Shown piece by piece: positions 31,776 to 40,105 of a stretch of DNA of 58,555 bases. Position numbers and translations under genes: made by a program. The stretch is taken from positions 1-58,555 of the forward strand of contig JALSNC010000054.1 of assembly GCA_026987195.1 (NCBI GenBank), in the 5' to 3' direction. Position 1 is the stretch's first letter; each line of letters opens with the position of its first letter. The notes under the pieces are model-generated. The model worked only from the letters and a program-made list of their open reading frames with translations, was not told the origin of the DNA and did no database searches. Origin of the DNA: Desulfobulbaceae bacterium (lineage in GTDB: Bacteria > Desulfobacterota > Desulfobulbia > Desulfobulbales > Desulfobulbaceae).

Positions 31776-33056
31776 ATGACCCTGTACCTGAAAGATTGTC
31801 GATATCTCGATGACGCGACCCTGGAGATCACCCGCACCGACCTGGCCGTCACCCCGGGTACGGCCGGCGCCCTGCGGTTGGTTCCGGAGGTGCCGCAGGC
31901 AGACGAACTGCAAGCGGACGACCGCATCCTGGACTGCAAAGGCCGGTTCGTCACCCGCAGTTTCGGCTGCGGCCACCATCATATCTATTCCACGCTCTGC
32001 CGGGGTATGCCCGCACCCCCCCGGGCACCGGCCAGCTTCACCGAGGTGCTCGAGTATATCTGGTGGCGGGTGGATGCCCGCCTGGATCATGACATGATCG
32101 AAGCCAGCGCCCTGGCCGCGGCCCTGCAGATGGCCCGGCGCGGGGTCACCTTCTGCATCGATCACCATGCCTCGCCCCTGCACGTGGAAGGCAGCCTGGA
32201 AACCATTGCCCGCGCCTTTGAGCGCTGCGGTATCGGGCACCTGCTCTGCCATGAGTCCTCGGACCGCAACGGCCCGGAGGCTGCGGAAAAGAGCCTGGCC
32301 GAGCATGAACGCTACCTGGCCTCGGGCCGACCCGGCCTCATCGGCCTGCATGCCTCCTTCACCGTGGGGGACGAACTGCTGCGCCGATCCGTGGAGCTTG
32401 CCCGCAAGTTTGACACCGGCCTCCACATCCATGTTGCCGAAGACCGGTTCGACCAGGAGCATTGCCAGAAGAAGTACGGAAAACGGGTGGCCGAGCGGTT
32501 GCGGGACATGGGCGGCCTGGAAAGCGGCAAGACCATCCTCGCCCACTGCGTGCACTGTGACGGGAACGAACGAAAAATCATCGCCGATGCCGGGGTCTGG
32601 GTGGTCTCCAACGTGGAATCCAACCAGAACAACAATGTGGGGTTGAGCGACTATGACTGGACAGACAGGGTCATGCTCGGCACCGACGGCATGCACAACG
32701 ACATGCTGCGCTCGGCCAGGGCCCATCACCTCTGCTGCTCCACCACCGGAGGCATCGGCTATGACGAGGTGTACCGCAGGTTCCGCAACGTGCACGCCTA
32801 CCTGGCCCAGTTTCCCGGCATCGGCGATGGCGCCAACAACCTGGTCATCCTCGACTACGATACTCCCACCGAACTGACAAACGACAACTTCCACGGCCAT
32901 TTCCTCTTTGGCCTGGAGGCCCTGCACGTGCACACGGTCATTGCCCGGGGCAGGGTGATCGTCGAGGACCGCCGCTCCACCCTGGTGGACGAGGACGAGG
33001 TCCTGGCCTATGCCCGCGAGCAGGGGCTGCGGCTCTGGCAGGCCCTGGAGCGTTAG
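31776..33056 (+). CDS. ssnA: SsnA-type amidohydrolase/aminohydrolase
   Basis: This 426-residue zinc-dependent amidohydrolase is of the deaminase/chlorohydrolase branch. Metal ligands are in GCGHHHIYSTLCRG (about residues 66-79), HIHVAEDRFDQ, LAHCVHC and MLGTDGMHNDML. SsnA is one of the genes consistently found with xdhD and ygfK and is presumed to deaminate or hydrolyse a purine-ring intermediate. It lies 15 bases after xdhD and directly abuts the dihydropyrimidinase-like gene. The substrate is not determined. Confidence 0.92.
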   Translation: MTLYLKDCRYLDDATLEITRTDLAVTPGTAGALRLVPEVPQADELQADDRILDCKGRFVTRSFGCGHHHIYSTLCRGMPAPPRAPASFTEVLEYIWWRVDARLDHDMIEASALAAALQMARRGVTFCIDHHASPLHVEGSLETIARAFERCGIGHLLCHESSDRNGPEAAEKSLAEHERYLASGRPGLIGLHASFTVGDELLRRSVELARKFDTGLHIHVAEDRFDQEHCQKKYGKRVAERLRDMGGLESGKTILAHCVHCDGNERKIIADAGVWVVSNVESNQNNNVGLSDYDWTDRVMLGTDGMHNDMLRSARAHHLCCSTTGGIGYDEVYRRFRNVHAYLAQFPGIGDGANNLVILDYDTPTELTNDNFHGHFLFGLEALHVHTVIARGRVIVEDRRSTLVDEDEVLAYAREQGLRLWQALER

Positions 33057-34439
33057 ATGCGCACCCTGGTGACAAACACCACCCTGCTCACCGCCCGGGG
33101 CAGACGACGGGGTGACATCCTGATCACGGATGGACGGATTGTCGCCATCGAAGAACGTATCGAGGTGCGGGACTGCCCGGTCATCGATGCCCGGGGCTGC
33201 CTTGTCCTGCCCGGCGGCATCGACGTGCATACGCATCTCAACCTGCAGGTCGGCGACCAGCGGGTCAGTGACGGATTTCTTGCCGGAACCAGGGCCGCGG
33301 CCTTTGGCGGCACCACCTGCGTTATCGAGCATCCCGGTTTCGGCCCGGAGGGCTGCAGCCTGCTGCACCAGGTTGAATCCTACCGCGCCCTGGCCCATGG
33401 CCGCAGCCTGGTCGATTACGGCCTGCATGCAGTGATCCAGCACGTGGATACCGGGGTACTGGCCGCCATTGCCCGGCTGCCCGGGCAGGGCATCACCAGC
33501 CTCAAGGTGTATCTCACCTATTCCGGCCGCCTGAACGACGAGGAGATCATCGCGGTGCTGCAGGCGGCCCGGCGCGCCGGGGTCCTGGTCTGTTTCCATG
33601 CCGAAAATCACGCCATCATCTCGGCCCGCACCCGGATGCTCCGGGCTGCCGGCCGCCAGGCATCGCCTGCCAGCCATCCGGCAAGCCGCCCTGCCTACGG
33701 CGAGGCCGAGGCCATCTGCCGCCTGATCTGCCTGGCCCGGGCCGCCGGGGACGTGCCCATCTACATCGTCCACCTGTCCACGGCCGAAGGGCTGGCCCAT
33801 ATCCGGCGGGCACGGCGCCAGGGCAGCGAAATTCTAGCTGAAACCTGTCCCCAGTACCTGCTGCTCACCGATACCTGCTATCTCGAGCCGGGGGATGCTG
33901 CCTATCAGTACATCATGGCGCCGCCGCTCAGGCGCAAGCAGGACTGCGAGGCCCTGTGGGAAGGGCTGGCCGACGGCTCCATCGACGTGGTGGCCACGGA
34001 CCACTGCTCCTTTTCCCTTGCCCGGAAACTGCAACAGGGCCGCGAGGATGTGTTCCGGGCCCCCGGCGGCATCCCGGGGGTGGAGACCCGATTGCCCCTG
34101 CTCTATACCGAGGGCGTGGCAACGGGCCGGATCGACGAGGCCTGTTTTGTCCGACTCATGGCAGCCAACCCGGCCCGTATCATGGGGCTGGCCCCGCACA
34201 AGGGGGATATAACCGAGGGCGCGGATGCGGATCTGGTCTTCCTCGATCCGGGCCGCAGGGTCAGGCTTTCCCCCGATGTCCTGCACCAGCAGGTGGACTA
34301 CACCCCCTTTGCCGGCATGGAGCTCTGCGGCTGGCCCTCGCGGGTGCTGTTGCGGGGAGAGACCATTATCGAAGACAAGCGGTGCTGCACGGACGGCGGC
34401 AGCGGAAATTTTGTGATGCGGAATTGTTCACCACCATGA
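33057..34439 (+). CDS. hydA: Dihydropyrimidinase/hydantoinase-family ring-opening hydrolase
   Basis: This 460-residue cyclic amidohydrolase has binuclear-site ligands in IDVHTHLNLQ (about residues 55-64), the carboxylated lysine region SLKVYLTYSG (about 150), FHAENHAII, YIVHLSTAEGL and VATDHCSF. It hydrolyses a cyclic amide or ureide, presumably opening the ring of a reduced or hydrolysed purine intermediate. It corresponds to hyuA/hydA of the urate clusters. The ATG is immediately after the ssnA TAG. Pyrimidine-specific use is possible, but the context favours purines. Confidence 0.92.
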   Translation: MRTLVTNTTLLTARGRRRGDILITDGRIVAIEERIEVRDCPVIDARGCLVLPGGIDVHTHLNLQVGDQRVSDGFLAGTRAAAFGGTTCVIEHPGFGPEGCSLLHQVESYRALAHGRSLVDYGLHAVIQHVDTGVLAAIARLPGQGITSLKVYLTYSGRLNDEEIIAVLQAARRAGVLVCFHAENHAIISARTRMLRAAGRQASPASHPASRPAYGEAEAICRLICLARAAGDVPIYIVHLSTAEGLAHIRRARRQGSEILAETCPQYLLLTDTCYLEPGDAAYQYIMAPPLRRKQDCEALWEGLADGSIDVVATDHCSFSLARKLQQGREDVFRAPGGIPGVETRLPLLYTEGVATGRIDEACFVRLMAANPARIMGLAPHKGDITEGADADLVFLDPGRRVRLSPDVLHQQVDYTPFAGMELCGWPSRVLLRGETIIEDKRCCTDGGSGNFVMRNCSPP

Positions 34440-34503
34440 CAACACCTGTAAATCCTGCAAAAACCGTGACGGATCAGCAGCACGCCAACGACCGGGAGGA
34501 CGC

Positions 34504-37500
34504 ATGAAAAAGGATCTTTTCTTCTGTACCGACATCGATGTTCTCCTTGACTGGATCCTGCGGGATCTTGCAGGGAACAACGAAATATTCGGCCTGGGCC
34601 GGGAGCAGTTTTTTCTCGCCGGCAGCGCCGAGCCCTTTCGTATGCGCCGCTACGGCAGATTACTGGAAACCCCGCTGGGCGTGGCCTCGGGGCCGCACAC
34701 CCAGATGGCCCAGAACATCGTGGCCGCCTGGCTCACCGGCAGCCGCTACATCGAACTGAAGACCATCCAGGTGCTGGACGAGCTGGATGTGACCAAACCC
34801 TGCATCGACATGACCGACGAGGGCTACAACTGCGAGTGGTCCCAGGAGCTGAAGCTGGACGAATCCTTCAACGAGTACCTCAACGCCTTTGTCCTGCTCC
34901 ATATCCTCCGTGACCGGCTGGGCCTGGCCGGAGAAGAGGCGGGATTCATCTTCAACATGAGCGCCGGCTATGAACTCAAAGGCATCCACAGCCCGACGGT
35001 GCAGCGGTTCTTCGACCGCATGGAGAACTGCAGCCGGGAGCTTGCCGAAAAGATCGAAAAAATCGCGCCCATCTATCCGCGTATCCGTGAGCTGGAGATC
35101 CCCGCCCGCATCAGCGACTCGCTCACCATCTCCACCATGCACGGCTGTCCGCCGGACGAGATCGAAAAGATCGCCCGTTATTTCATCGAGGATCGCGGCT
35201 ATCACACCACCATAAAACTCAACCCCACCCTGCTTGGGCCGGAACGGCTGCGCGATATCCTGCGCAACCGGCTCGGCTACGATATCGATGTGCCGGACAT
35301 CGCCTTTGCACACGATCTCAAGTATCCCGACGCCGTCAACCTGATCCGTACACTGCAGCAAAGTGCCGCGGACAAGGGGGTGTCGTTCAACGTCAAGCTG
35401 ACCAACACCCTGGAGACCGCCAATATCGACCAGGATCTGCCCAAGAGCGAGGCCATGTGCTACATGTCGGGCCGGGCCCTGCATCCGATCTCCATCAACC
35501 TGGCGGCCCGCCTGCAGGAGGAATTTGACGGCAACCTGGATATCTCCTTTTGTGCCGGTGTCGACACCTTCAACATTGTCGACACCATCTGCTGCGGGCT
35601 GAGCCCGGTCACGGTCTGCTCGGACGTGCTCAAGCCCGGCGGCTATGCCCGCATCAGCCAGTCTGCGCAGACCATCCGCCAGGCCATGAAAAAGGCCGGG
35701 GCCGACTCCCTGGATGCCCTCATCTGCAGGCGCGCGGGCATGGAGGATGTGCGGCTGGCGAGCCTTGCCAACCTCAGGAAGTATGCAGAAGAGGTACTTG
35801 CCTCGGGCCGGTATGCCAAGGACCGCTTCCCCTACCGCAGTATCAAGACCGGGCGTAGCCTGTCCGAATTCGACTGTGCCTCCGCTCCCTGCGTCACCAG
35901 TTGCGGTGCGGCCCAGGATGTGCCCCGCTACATGGACTATACGGCCCGGGGCAGGCTGGACAAAGCCTACCGGGTCATCCTGGCCACCAATCCCTTTCCC
36001 AACATGCAGGGCATGGTCTGCGATCATCCCTGCCAGTCCCACTGTACCCGTATCAACTATGACGCGCCCCTCCTCATCCGGGAGATCAAGCGTTTTGTCG
36101 CGGAAAACCATGGCAACGAGCCCGTGCTTACGCCCCGGCCGGCCAACGGCCGGAGCGTGGCCATCATCGGGGCCGGACCTGCCGGGCTTGCCGCGGCCTT
36201 CTTCCTCCGCCTGGAGGGGTTTTCCGTGGCCATCTACGAGGCGCGCGACCATGCCGGCGGCATGGCGGCCGCGGCCATCCCGGTCTTTCGCCTGGACCGG
36301 CAGGCCCTGCAAAGGGATATCGACCGTATCCTTGCCCTGGGCGTACGGCTGCACACGGACGTGCACATCGACCGGCAGAAATTCGAGGACCTGCGCACAA
36401 GCCATGACTTTGTCTTCCTCGGCATCGGCGCCCAGGAGGGAGCCCGTCTCGGTATTCCCGGCGAGGAGAGCGACGGGGTGTTCGACCACCTGGACTTCCT
36501 GCACGCGGTCAACAGCGGCACGCCGCCAGCGGCCGGCAGCCGGATCATTGTGATTGGCGGCGGCAATTCGGCCATGGACGCGGCCCGCAGCGCCAGGCGG
36601 CTGGTGGACAGGGATGGCGAGGTCACCATCGTCTATCGCCGCACCCGCCGCCAGATGCCCGCTGACCTGGAAGAGGTCCGCGACGCCCTGGCCGAGGGTG
36701 TGAACATTGTCGAGCTGGCCGCGCCCGTTGCGGTGCGGACGGAAGATGGCCGGGTATGCGGGCTCGAGGTGACGCCCATGCGCCTGGGCAGGCCCGATGA
36801 TTCCGGACGCCGCAGCCCGATCCCGGACCCGGCACGGAAAACCGCTGTTCTTCCTGCCGACTCCATCATCGTCGCCATCGGCCAGCGGGTAGTGCTCGAT
36901 TTCCTGCCCGAGGCGGGCCTCAGGGTGAATCCGCAGACCCTTGAAACCGGGATGAAGGGCATGTTCGCCGGCGGTGATGTGGTCCGCATCTCCTCCCTGA
37001 TCAATGCCATCGGCCACGGGCGGCGGGCGGCCGAGGCCATCATCGGAACCTGCGGACTTGCTCCCGTACACCATCTTGCGCCACCCGACGACCGGCAGCC
37101 CGATCTCAGAGCCCTGCGACTGAAGGCCGGACAACGGCAATTCGGCCCGGCTGTACCGGAACGGCCGCCGGGAGAGCGCATCGACTTTGCCCCTTACGTG
37201 GGCACGCTTTCCAGGGAAGATGCCATGCGCGAGGCATCCCGCTGTCTGCAGTGCGATCTTGTCTGCAATGTGTGCGTCACGGTCTGTCCCAACCGCGCCA
37301 ACATGGCGCTGCCGACAATCCCCCTGCGCTGGCCGGTGCAGGAGATCCGGCCGGATGGTTCACTGGTACGTACAGGCGAGGCAGCCATCAGCCAGGCCTG
37401 CCAGGTGATCAATGTGCCGGATTTCTGCAATGAGTGCGGCAACTGCCGCACCTTCTGCCCCACCAGCGGCGCCCCCTACCGGGACAAACCCAAGGTGCAC

Positions 37501-37791
37501 CTCTCCGAAGAAAGCCTTTCCGCGCATGGCCAGGGGGTCTTTCCGGCCGGAGACGGAACCATGCTGGTCATGGAAGAGGGAAGAAAAGGAACGCTGCGCG
37601 ACCAGGGCGACACATTTTTCTTTGAAGATCACCGTCTGCAGGTTACCATCGGCCGCGATACGCTTGCCGCCGAATCGGCGTGCCTGCTGGAGGAGATCAC
37701 GGAAAATATCAGCCTTGCGCCGATCACCCGGGCGATAGTCCTCCACCGGCTGCTGGAACAGCATCCCCTGTTCGGCCATCATGCCCGGTAA
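34504..37791 (+). CDS. ygfK: YgfK-type flavin/Fe-S oxidoreductase ('putative selenate reductase')
   Basis: This 1095-residue multidomain electron-transfer protein begins with a dihydroorotate-dehydrogenase-like FMN barrel at about residues 1-430 (GVASGPHTQMAQNIV; SLTISTMHGCPPDEIEK). A GltD/NADPH:flavin module follows. It contains Fe-S cysteines (CASAPCVTSCGAAQDVP; CDHPCQSHC), the FAD loop AIIGAGPAGLAAAF near 555, and the NAD(P) loop IVIGGGNSAMDAARSA near 680. The C-terminal part has two cluster motifs (CLQCDLVCNVCVTVCPN; CNECGNCRTFC). It probably links NAD(P)H to reduction or oxidation of a purine intermediate together with XdhD. The architecture resembles a dihydropyrimidine dehydrogenase rearrangement. 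It overlaps yqeB by 11 bases. Confidence 0.93.
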   Translation: MKKDLFFCTDIDVLLDWILRDLAGNNEIFGLGREQFFLAGSAEPFRMRRYGRLLETPLGVASGPHTQMAQNIVAAWLTGSRYIELKTIQVLDELDVTKPCIDMTDEGYNCEWSQELKLDESFNEYLNAFVLLHILRDRLGLAGEEAGFIFNMSAGYELKGIHSPTVQRFFDRMENCSRELAEKIEKIAPIYPRIRELEIPARISDSLTISTMHGCPPDEIEKIARYFIEDRGYHTTIKLNPTLLGPERLRDILRNRLGYDIDVPDIAFAHDLKYPDAVNLIRTLQQSAADKGVSFNVKLTNTLETANIDQDLPKSEAMCYMSGRALHPISINLAARLQEEFDGNLDISFCAGVDTFNIVDTICCGLSPVTVCSDVLKPGGYARISQSAQTIRQAMKKAGADSLDALICRRAGMEDVRLASLANLRKYAEEVLASGRYAKDRFPYRSIKTGRSLSEFDCASAPCVTSCGAAQDVPRYMDYTARGRLDKAYRVILATNPFPNMQGMVCDHPCQSHCTRINYDAPLLIREIKRFVAENHGNEPVLTPRPANGRSVAIIGAGPAGLAAAFFLRLEGFSVAIYEARDHAGGMAAAAIPVFRLDRQALQRDIDRILALGVRLHTDVHIDRQKFEDLRTSHDFVFLGIGAQEGARLGIPGEESDGVFDHLDFLHAVNSGTPPAAGSRIIVIGGGNSAMDAARSARRLVDRDGEVTIVYRRTRRQMPADLEEVRDALAEGVNIVELAAPVAVRTEDGRVCGLEVTPMRLGRPDDSGRRSPIPDPARKTAVLPADSIIVAIGQRVVLDFLPEAGLRVNPQTLETGMKGMFAGGDVVRISSLINAIGHGRRAAEAIIGTCGLAPVHHLAPPDDRQPDLRALRLKAGQRQFGPAVPERPPGERIDFAPYVGTLSREDAMREASRCLQCDLVCNVCVTVCPNRANMALPTIPLRWPVQEIRPDGSLVRTGEAAISQACQVINVPDFCNECGNCRTFCPTSGAPYRDKPKVHLSEESLSAHGQGVFPAGDGTMLVMEEGRKGTLRDQGDTFFFEDHRLQVTIGRDTLAAESACLLEEITENISLAPITRAIVLHRLLEQHPLFGHHAR

Positions 37792-38599
37792 TCCGGCAGA
37801 ATTGCGCATCATCCTGCGCGGCGCCGGTGACCTGGCCACGGGTGTCGCCCTGCGGTTATACCGGGCCGGGCTGCGCCGGATGCTCCTCCTGGAGATGCCG
37901 CAGCCGCTGGCAGTACGGCGGCTGGTCTCCTTTTGCGAGGCCGTGCCTCTCGGCAAACTGGAGGTGGAGGGGATTACCGCCTGCCGCATCCATTCTCCCG
38001 CCCACTGGCAGCAGGCCGTGGCCGGAGACAAGATCCCGGTCCTGGTCGATCCCGGAGGTGACAGCATCAACGAGCTGCGACCCGATGTGGTCATCGATGC
38101 CATCATGGCCAAGCGCAACCTGGGCACGCGCATCACCGATGCGCCACTGGTCATCGGCCTGGGGCCGGGATTCACCGCAGGCCGGAATGTGCACTGCGTC
38201 ATCGAGACCATGCGTGGCCACACCCTGGGCCGGGTCATCCATGAAGGCGCTGCCCTGGCCGATACCGGGGTGCCGGGAACCATTGGCGGCTACAGCTCCG
38301 AGCGGCTGCTGCGGTCACCTGCGGCCGGCATCTTCACCACAGACCACGATATCGGCGACAGCGTGGCTGCCGGCGATACGGTGGGCCGGGTTGGTGACAG
38401 AAAGGTCCGTGCCCGGATCAGCGGCACGCTGCGGGGCCTGCTCCGCACGGAGAGCCCTGTTACCGCCGGGACCAAGCTGGGCGATATCGATCCGCGAAAC
38501 AAACCCGGCAACTGTACCCTGGTCTCGGACAAGGCCCTGGCCATTGGCGGCGGTGTGCTTGAGGCCATCCTGGGCCGGCACACCGGAAATGGCAGATAA
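37781..38599 (+). CDS. yqeB: Selenium-dependent molybdenum hydroxylase accessory protein YqeB
   Basis: This 272-residue protein starts with a Rossmann-like ILRGAGDLATGVALRLYRAG and continues LLLEMPQPLAVRRLVSFCEA, characteristic of the YqeB/EF2563 family. The C-terminal third looks like a barrel-sandwich domain. By phylogenetic co-occurrence this family is tied to selenium-dependent molybdenum hydroxylases, together with YqeC and SelD. Its biochemical step is unproven. It overlaps ygfK by 11 bases. Repeat A begins at the base after its stop. Confidence 0.9.
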   Translation: MPGNPAELRIILRGAGDLATGVALRLYRAGLRRMLLLEMPQPLAVRRLVSFCEAVPLGKLEVEGITACRIHSPAHWQQAVAGDKIPVLVDPGGDSINELRPDVVIDAIMAKRNLGTRITDAPLVIGLGPGFTAGRNVHCVIETMRGHTLGRVIHEGAALADTGVPGTIGGYSSERLLRSPAAGIFTTDHDIGDSVAAGDTVGRVGDRKVRARISGTLRGLLRTESPVTAGTKLGDIDPRNKPGNCTLVSDKALAIGGGVLEAILGRHTGNGR

Positions 38600-38642
38600 G
38601 TCAGTATTTCAAAGTGGTTGCCGATGGCGAGCAACTGTTACG
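38600..38642 (+). repeat. Repeat A, plus orientation
   Basis: TCAGTATTTCAAAGTGGTTG then CCGATGGCGAGCAACTGTTA. It separates yqeB from the permease gene and is the only copy inside the plus-strand run after ygeW. Confidence 0.8.
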
Positions 38643-38668
38643 AACCACCGACTGAGGAGGGAGAAGAG

Positions 38669-40069
38669 ATGAGCGAAGAAACCAGGCATGCCGAACACCC
38701 GCCGACAGCCGGCAACAGCTATGCCACTGATCTCATCTTCGGCCTGGAAGACAGACCGCCGGTGCTGATCGCCTTTTTCGCGGCCATGCAGCACATGCTG
38801 GCCTCCATTGTCGGCATTGTCACCCCGCCCATCATCATCAGCAATGCCCTTGGCCTGGAAGTGGCGGATGCCTCATATATCATCAGCATGACCCTGCTCA
38901 TATCCGGGGTTGCCACCTTTATCCAGGCAAAACGCATGGGGCCGATGGGCTCGGGCCTGCTCGCCATGCAGGGAACGAGCTTCGCCTTTCTCGGGCCGAT
39001 CATCGGCGCCGCCATTGCCGTCAAGAACGAGGCCGACGCCCATACGGCCCTGGCCGTGGTCTTCGGATGTATCATGCTGGGATCGTTCATCGAGATGTTC
39101 ATCAGCCGCTTCCTGCACATGGCCCAGCGTATCTTCACCCCTGTGGTCACCGGTGTGGTGGTCACCCTGATCGGCCTTACCCTGATCAAGGTGGGCCTGG
39201 TCTCCATGGCCGGTGGTTTCTACGTGATGAAAAACGTGCCCGATGCCTTTGCCAGCCTGCAGAATCTGGGTATAGCCTTCCTGGTGCTGGCCATTATCGT
39301 GGCACTCAACATGAGCAAGAACCAGTACCTGCGCATGTCCTCCATTGTCATTGGTCTTGCCGTGGGCTACGTGCTGGCCGCGTTTCTCGGCATGGTCAAC
39401 TTCTCCCGCCTGCATGACCTCAACCTGATCACCATCCCCCAGCCGCTCAAGTACGGGGTGGACTTTTCCTGGGGCGCCTTTTTCGCCATCGGCCTCATCT
39501 ACGTCATCACCTCCATCGAGTCCATCGGCGACCTGACCGCCACCTCGATGATCTCCAGGGAACCGGTGGTGGGCAGGCTCTATATGCGGCGGATCAAGGG
39601 CGGCATCCTCGCCGATGGTTTCAACTCCTTTCTGGCCGGACTGTTCAATACCTTTCCCAACACCACCTTCAGCCAGAACAACGGAGTCATCCAGCTCACC
39701 GGCGTGGCCAGCCGGTATGTGGCCTACTATATCGCCGGCATCCTGGTTATCATGGGGCTGTCGCCGGTACTGGCCGGCATCTTCCGCATCATGCCCGAGC
39801 CGGTGCTCGGCGGCGCCACCATCCTGATGTTCGGCACCGTGGCCGTGGCCGGGGTCAAGATCCTTGCCACCCAGAAACTGGACAACCGCTCCACCCTGAT
39901 CATCGCCGTGTCCCTGGGCCTGGGCCTGGGCGTGACCATGGTGCCGGATGTCCTGAAAAACTTTGCCCCGCCAGAGATCAGGAATGTCTTTTCCTCGGGC
40001 ATCACCACCGGCGGCCTGGCCGCCATCATCCTCAACCTGCTCTTGCCCGGAAAGAACGATGACCGGTAA
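38669..40069 (+). CDS. NCS2-family purine (xanthine/urate) permease
   Basis: This 466-residue nucleobase:cation symporter-2 protein has about 14 membrane segments. Family motifs are AMQHMLASIVGIVTPP near residue 35, the signature MQGTSFAFLGP, and the substrate-site NTTFSQNNGVIQLTGVASRY. The QNNG form is typical of xanthine/uric-acid carriers rather than uracil carriers. GGAGGGAGAAGAG precedes ATG 38669; the in-frame codons before it overlap repeat A. It sits between the selenium-hydroxylase genes and xdhABC, so it probably brings in the pathway substrate. Confidence 0.9.
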   Translation: MSEETRHAEHPPTAGNSYATDLIFGLEDRPPVLIAFFAAMQHMLASIVGIVTPPIIISNALGLEVADASYIISMTLLISGVATFIQAKRMGPMGSGLLAMQGTSFAFLGPIIGAAIAVKNEADAHTALAVVFGCIMLGSFIEMFISRFLHMAQRIFTPVVTGVVVTLIGLTLIKVGLVSMAGGFYVMKNVPDAFASLQNLGIAFLVLAIIVALNMSKNQYLRMSSIVIGLAVGYVLAAFLGMVNFSRLHDLNLITIPQPLKYGVDFSWGAFFAIGLIYVITSIESIGDLTATSMISREPVVGRLYMRRIKGGILADGFNSFLAGLFNTFPNTTFSQNNGVIQLTGVASRYVAYYIAGILVIMGLSPVLAGIFRIMPEPVLGGATILMFGTVAVAGVKILATQKLDNRSTLIIAVSLGLGLGVTMVPDVLKNFAPPEIRNVFSSGITTGGLAAIILNLLLPGKNDDR

Positions 40070-40105
40070 CCCTGCCCCATACCCGGCCACCCGGGAGGTA
40101 CACGT

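Noticed and set aside
29088..33800. A 1570-codon open frame on the minus strand across ygeW, xdhD, ssnA and hydA.
   Set aside because: It is antisense to four well-supported genes. Its translation is rich in Gly, His, Gln and Asp without domains, as expected from the complement of GC-rich codons.
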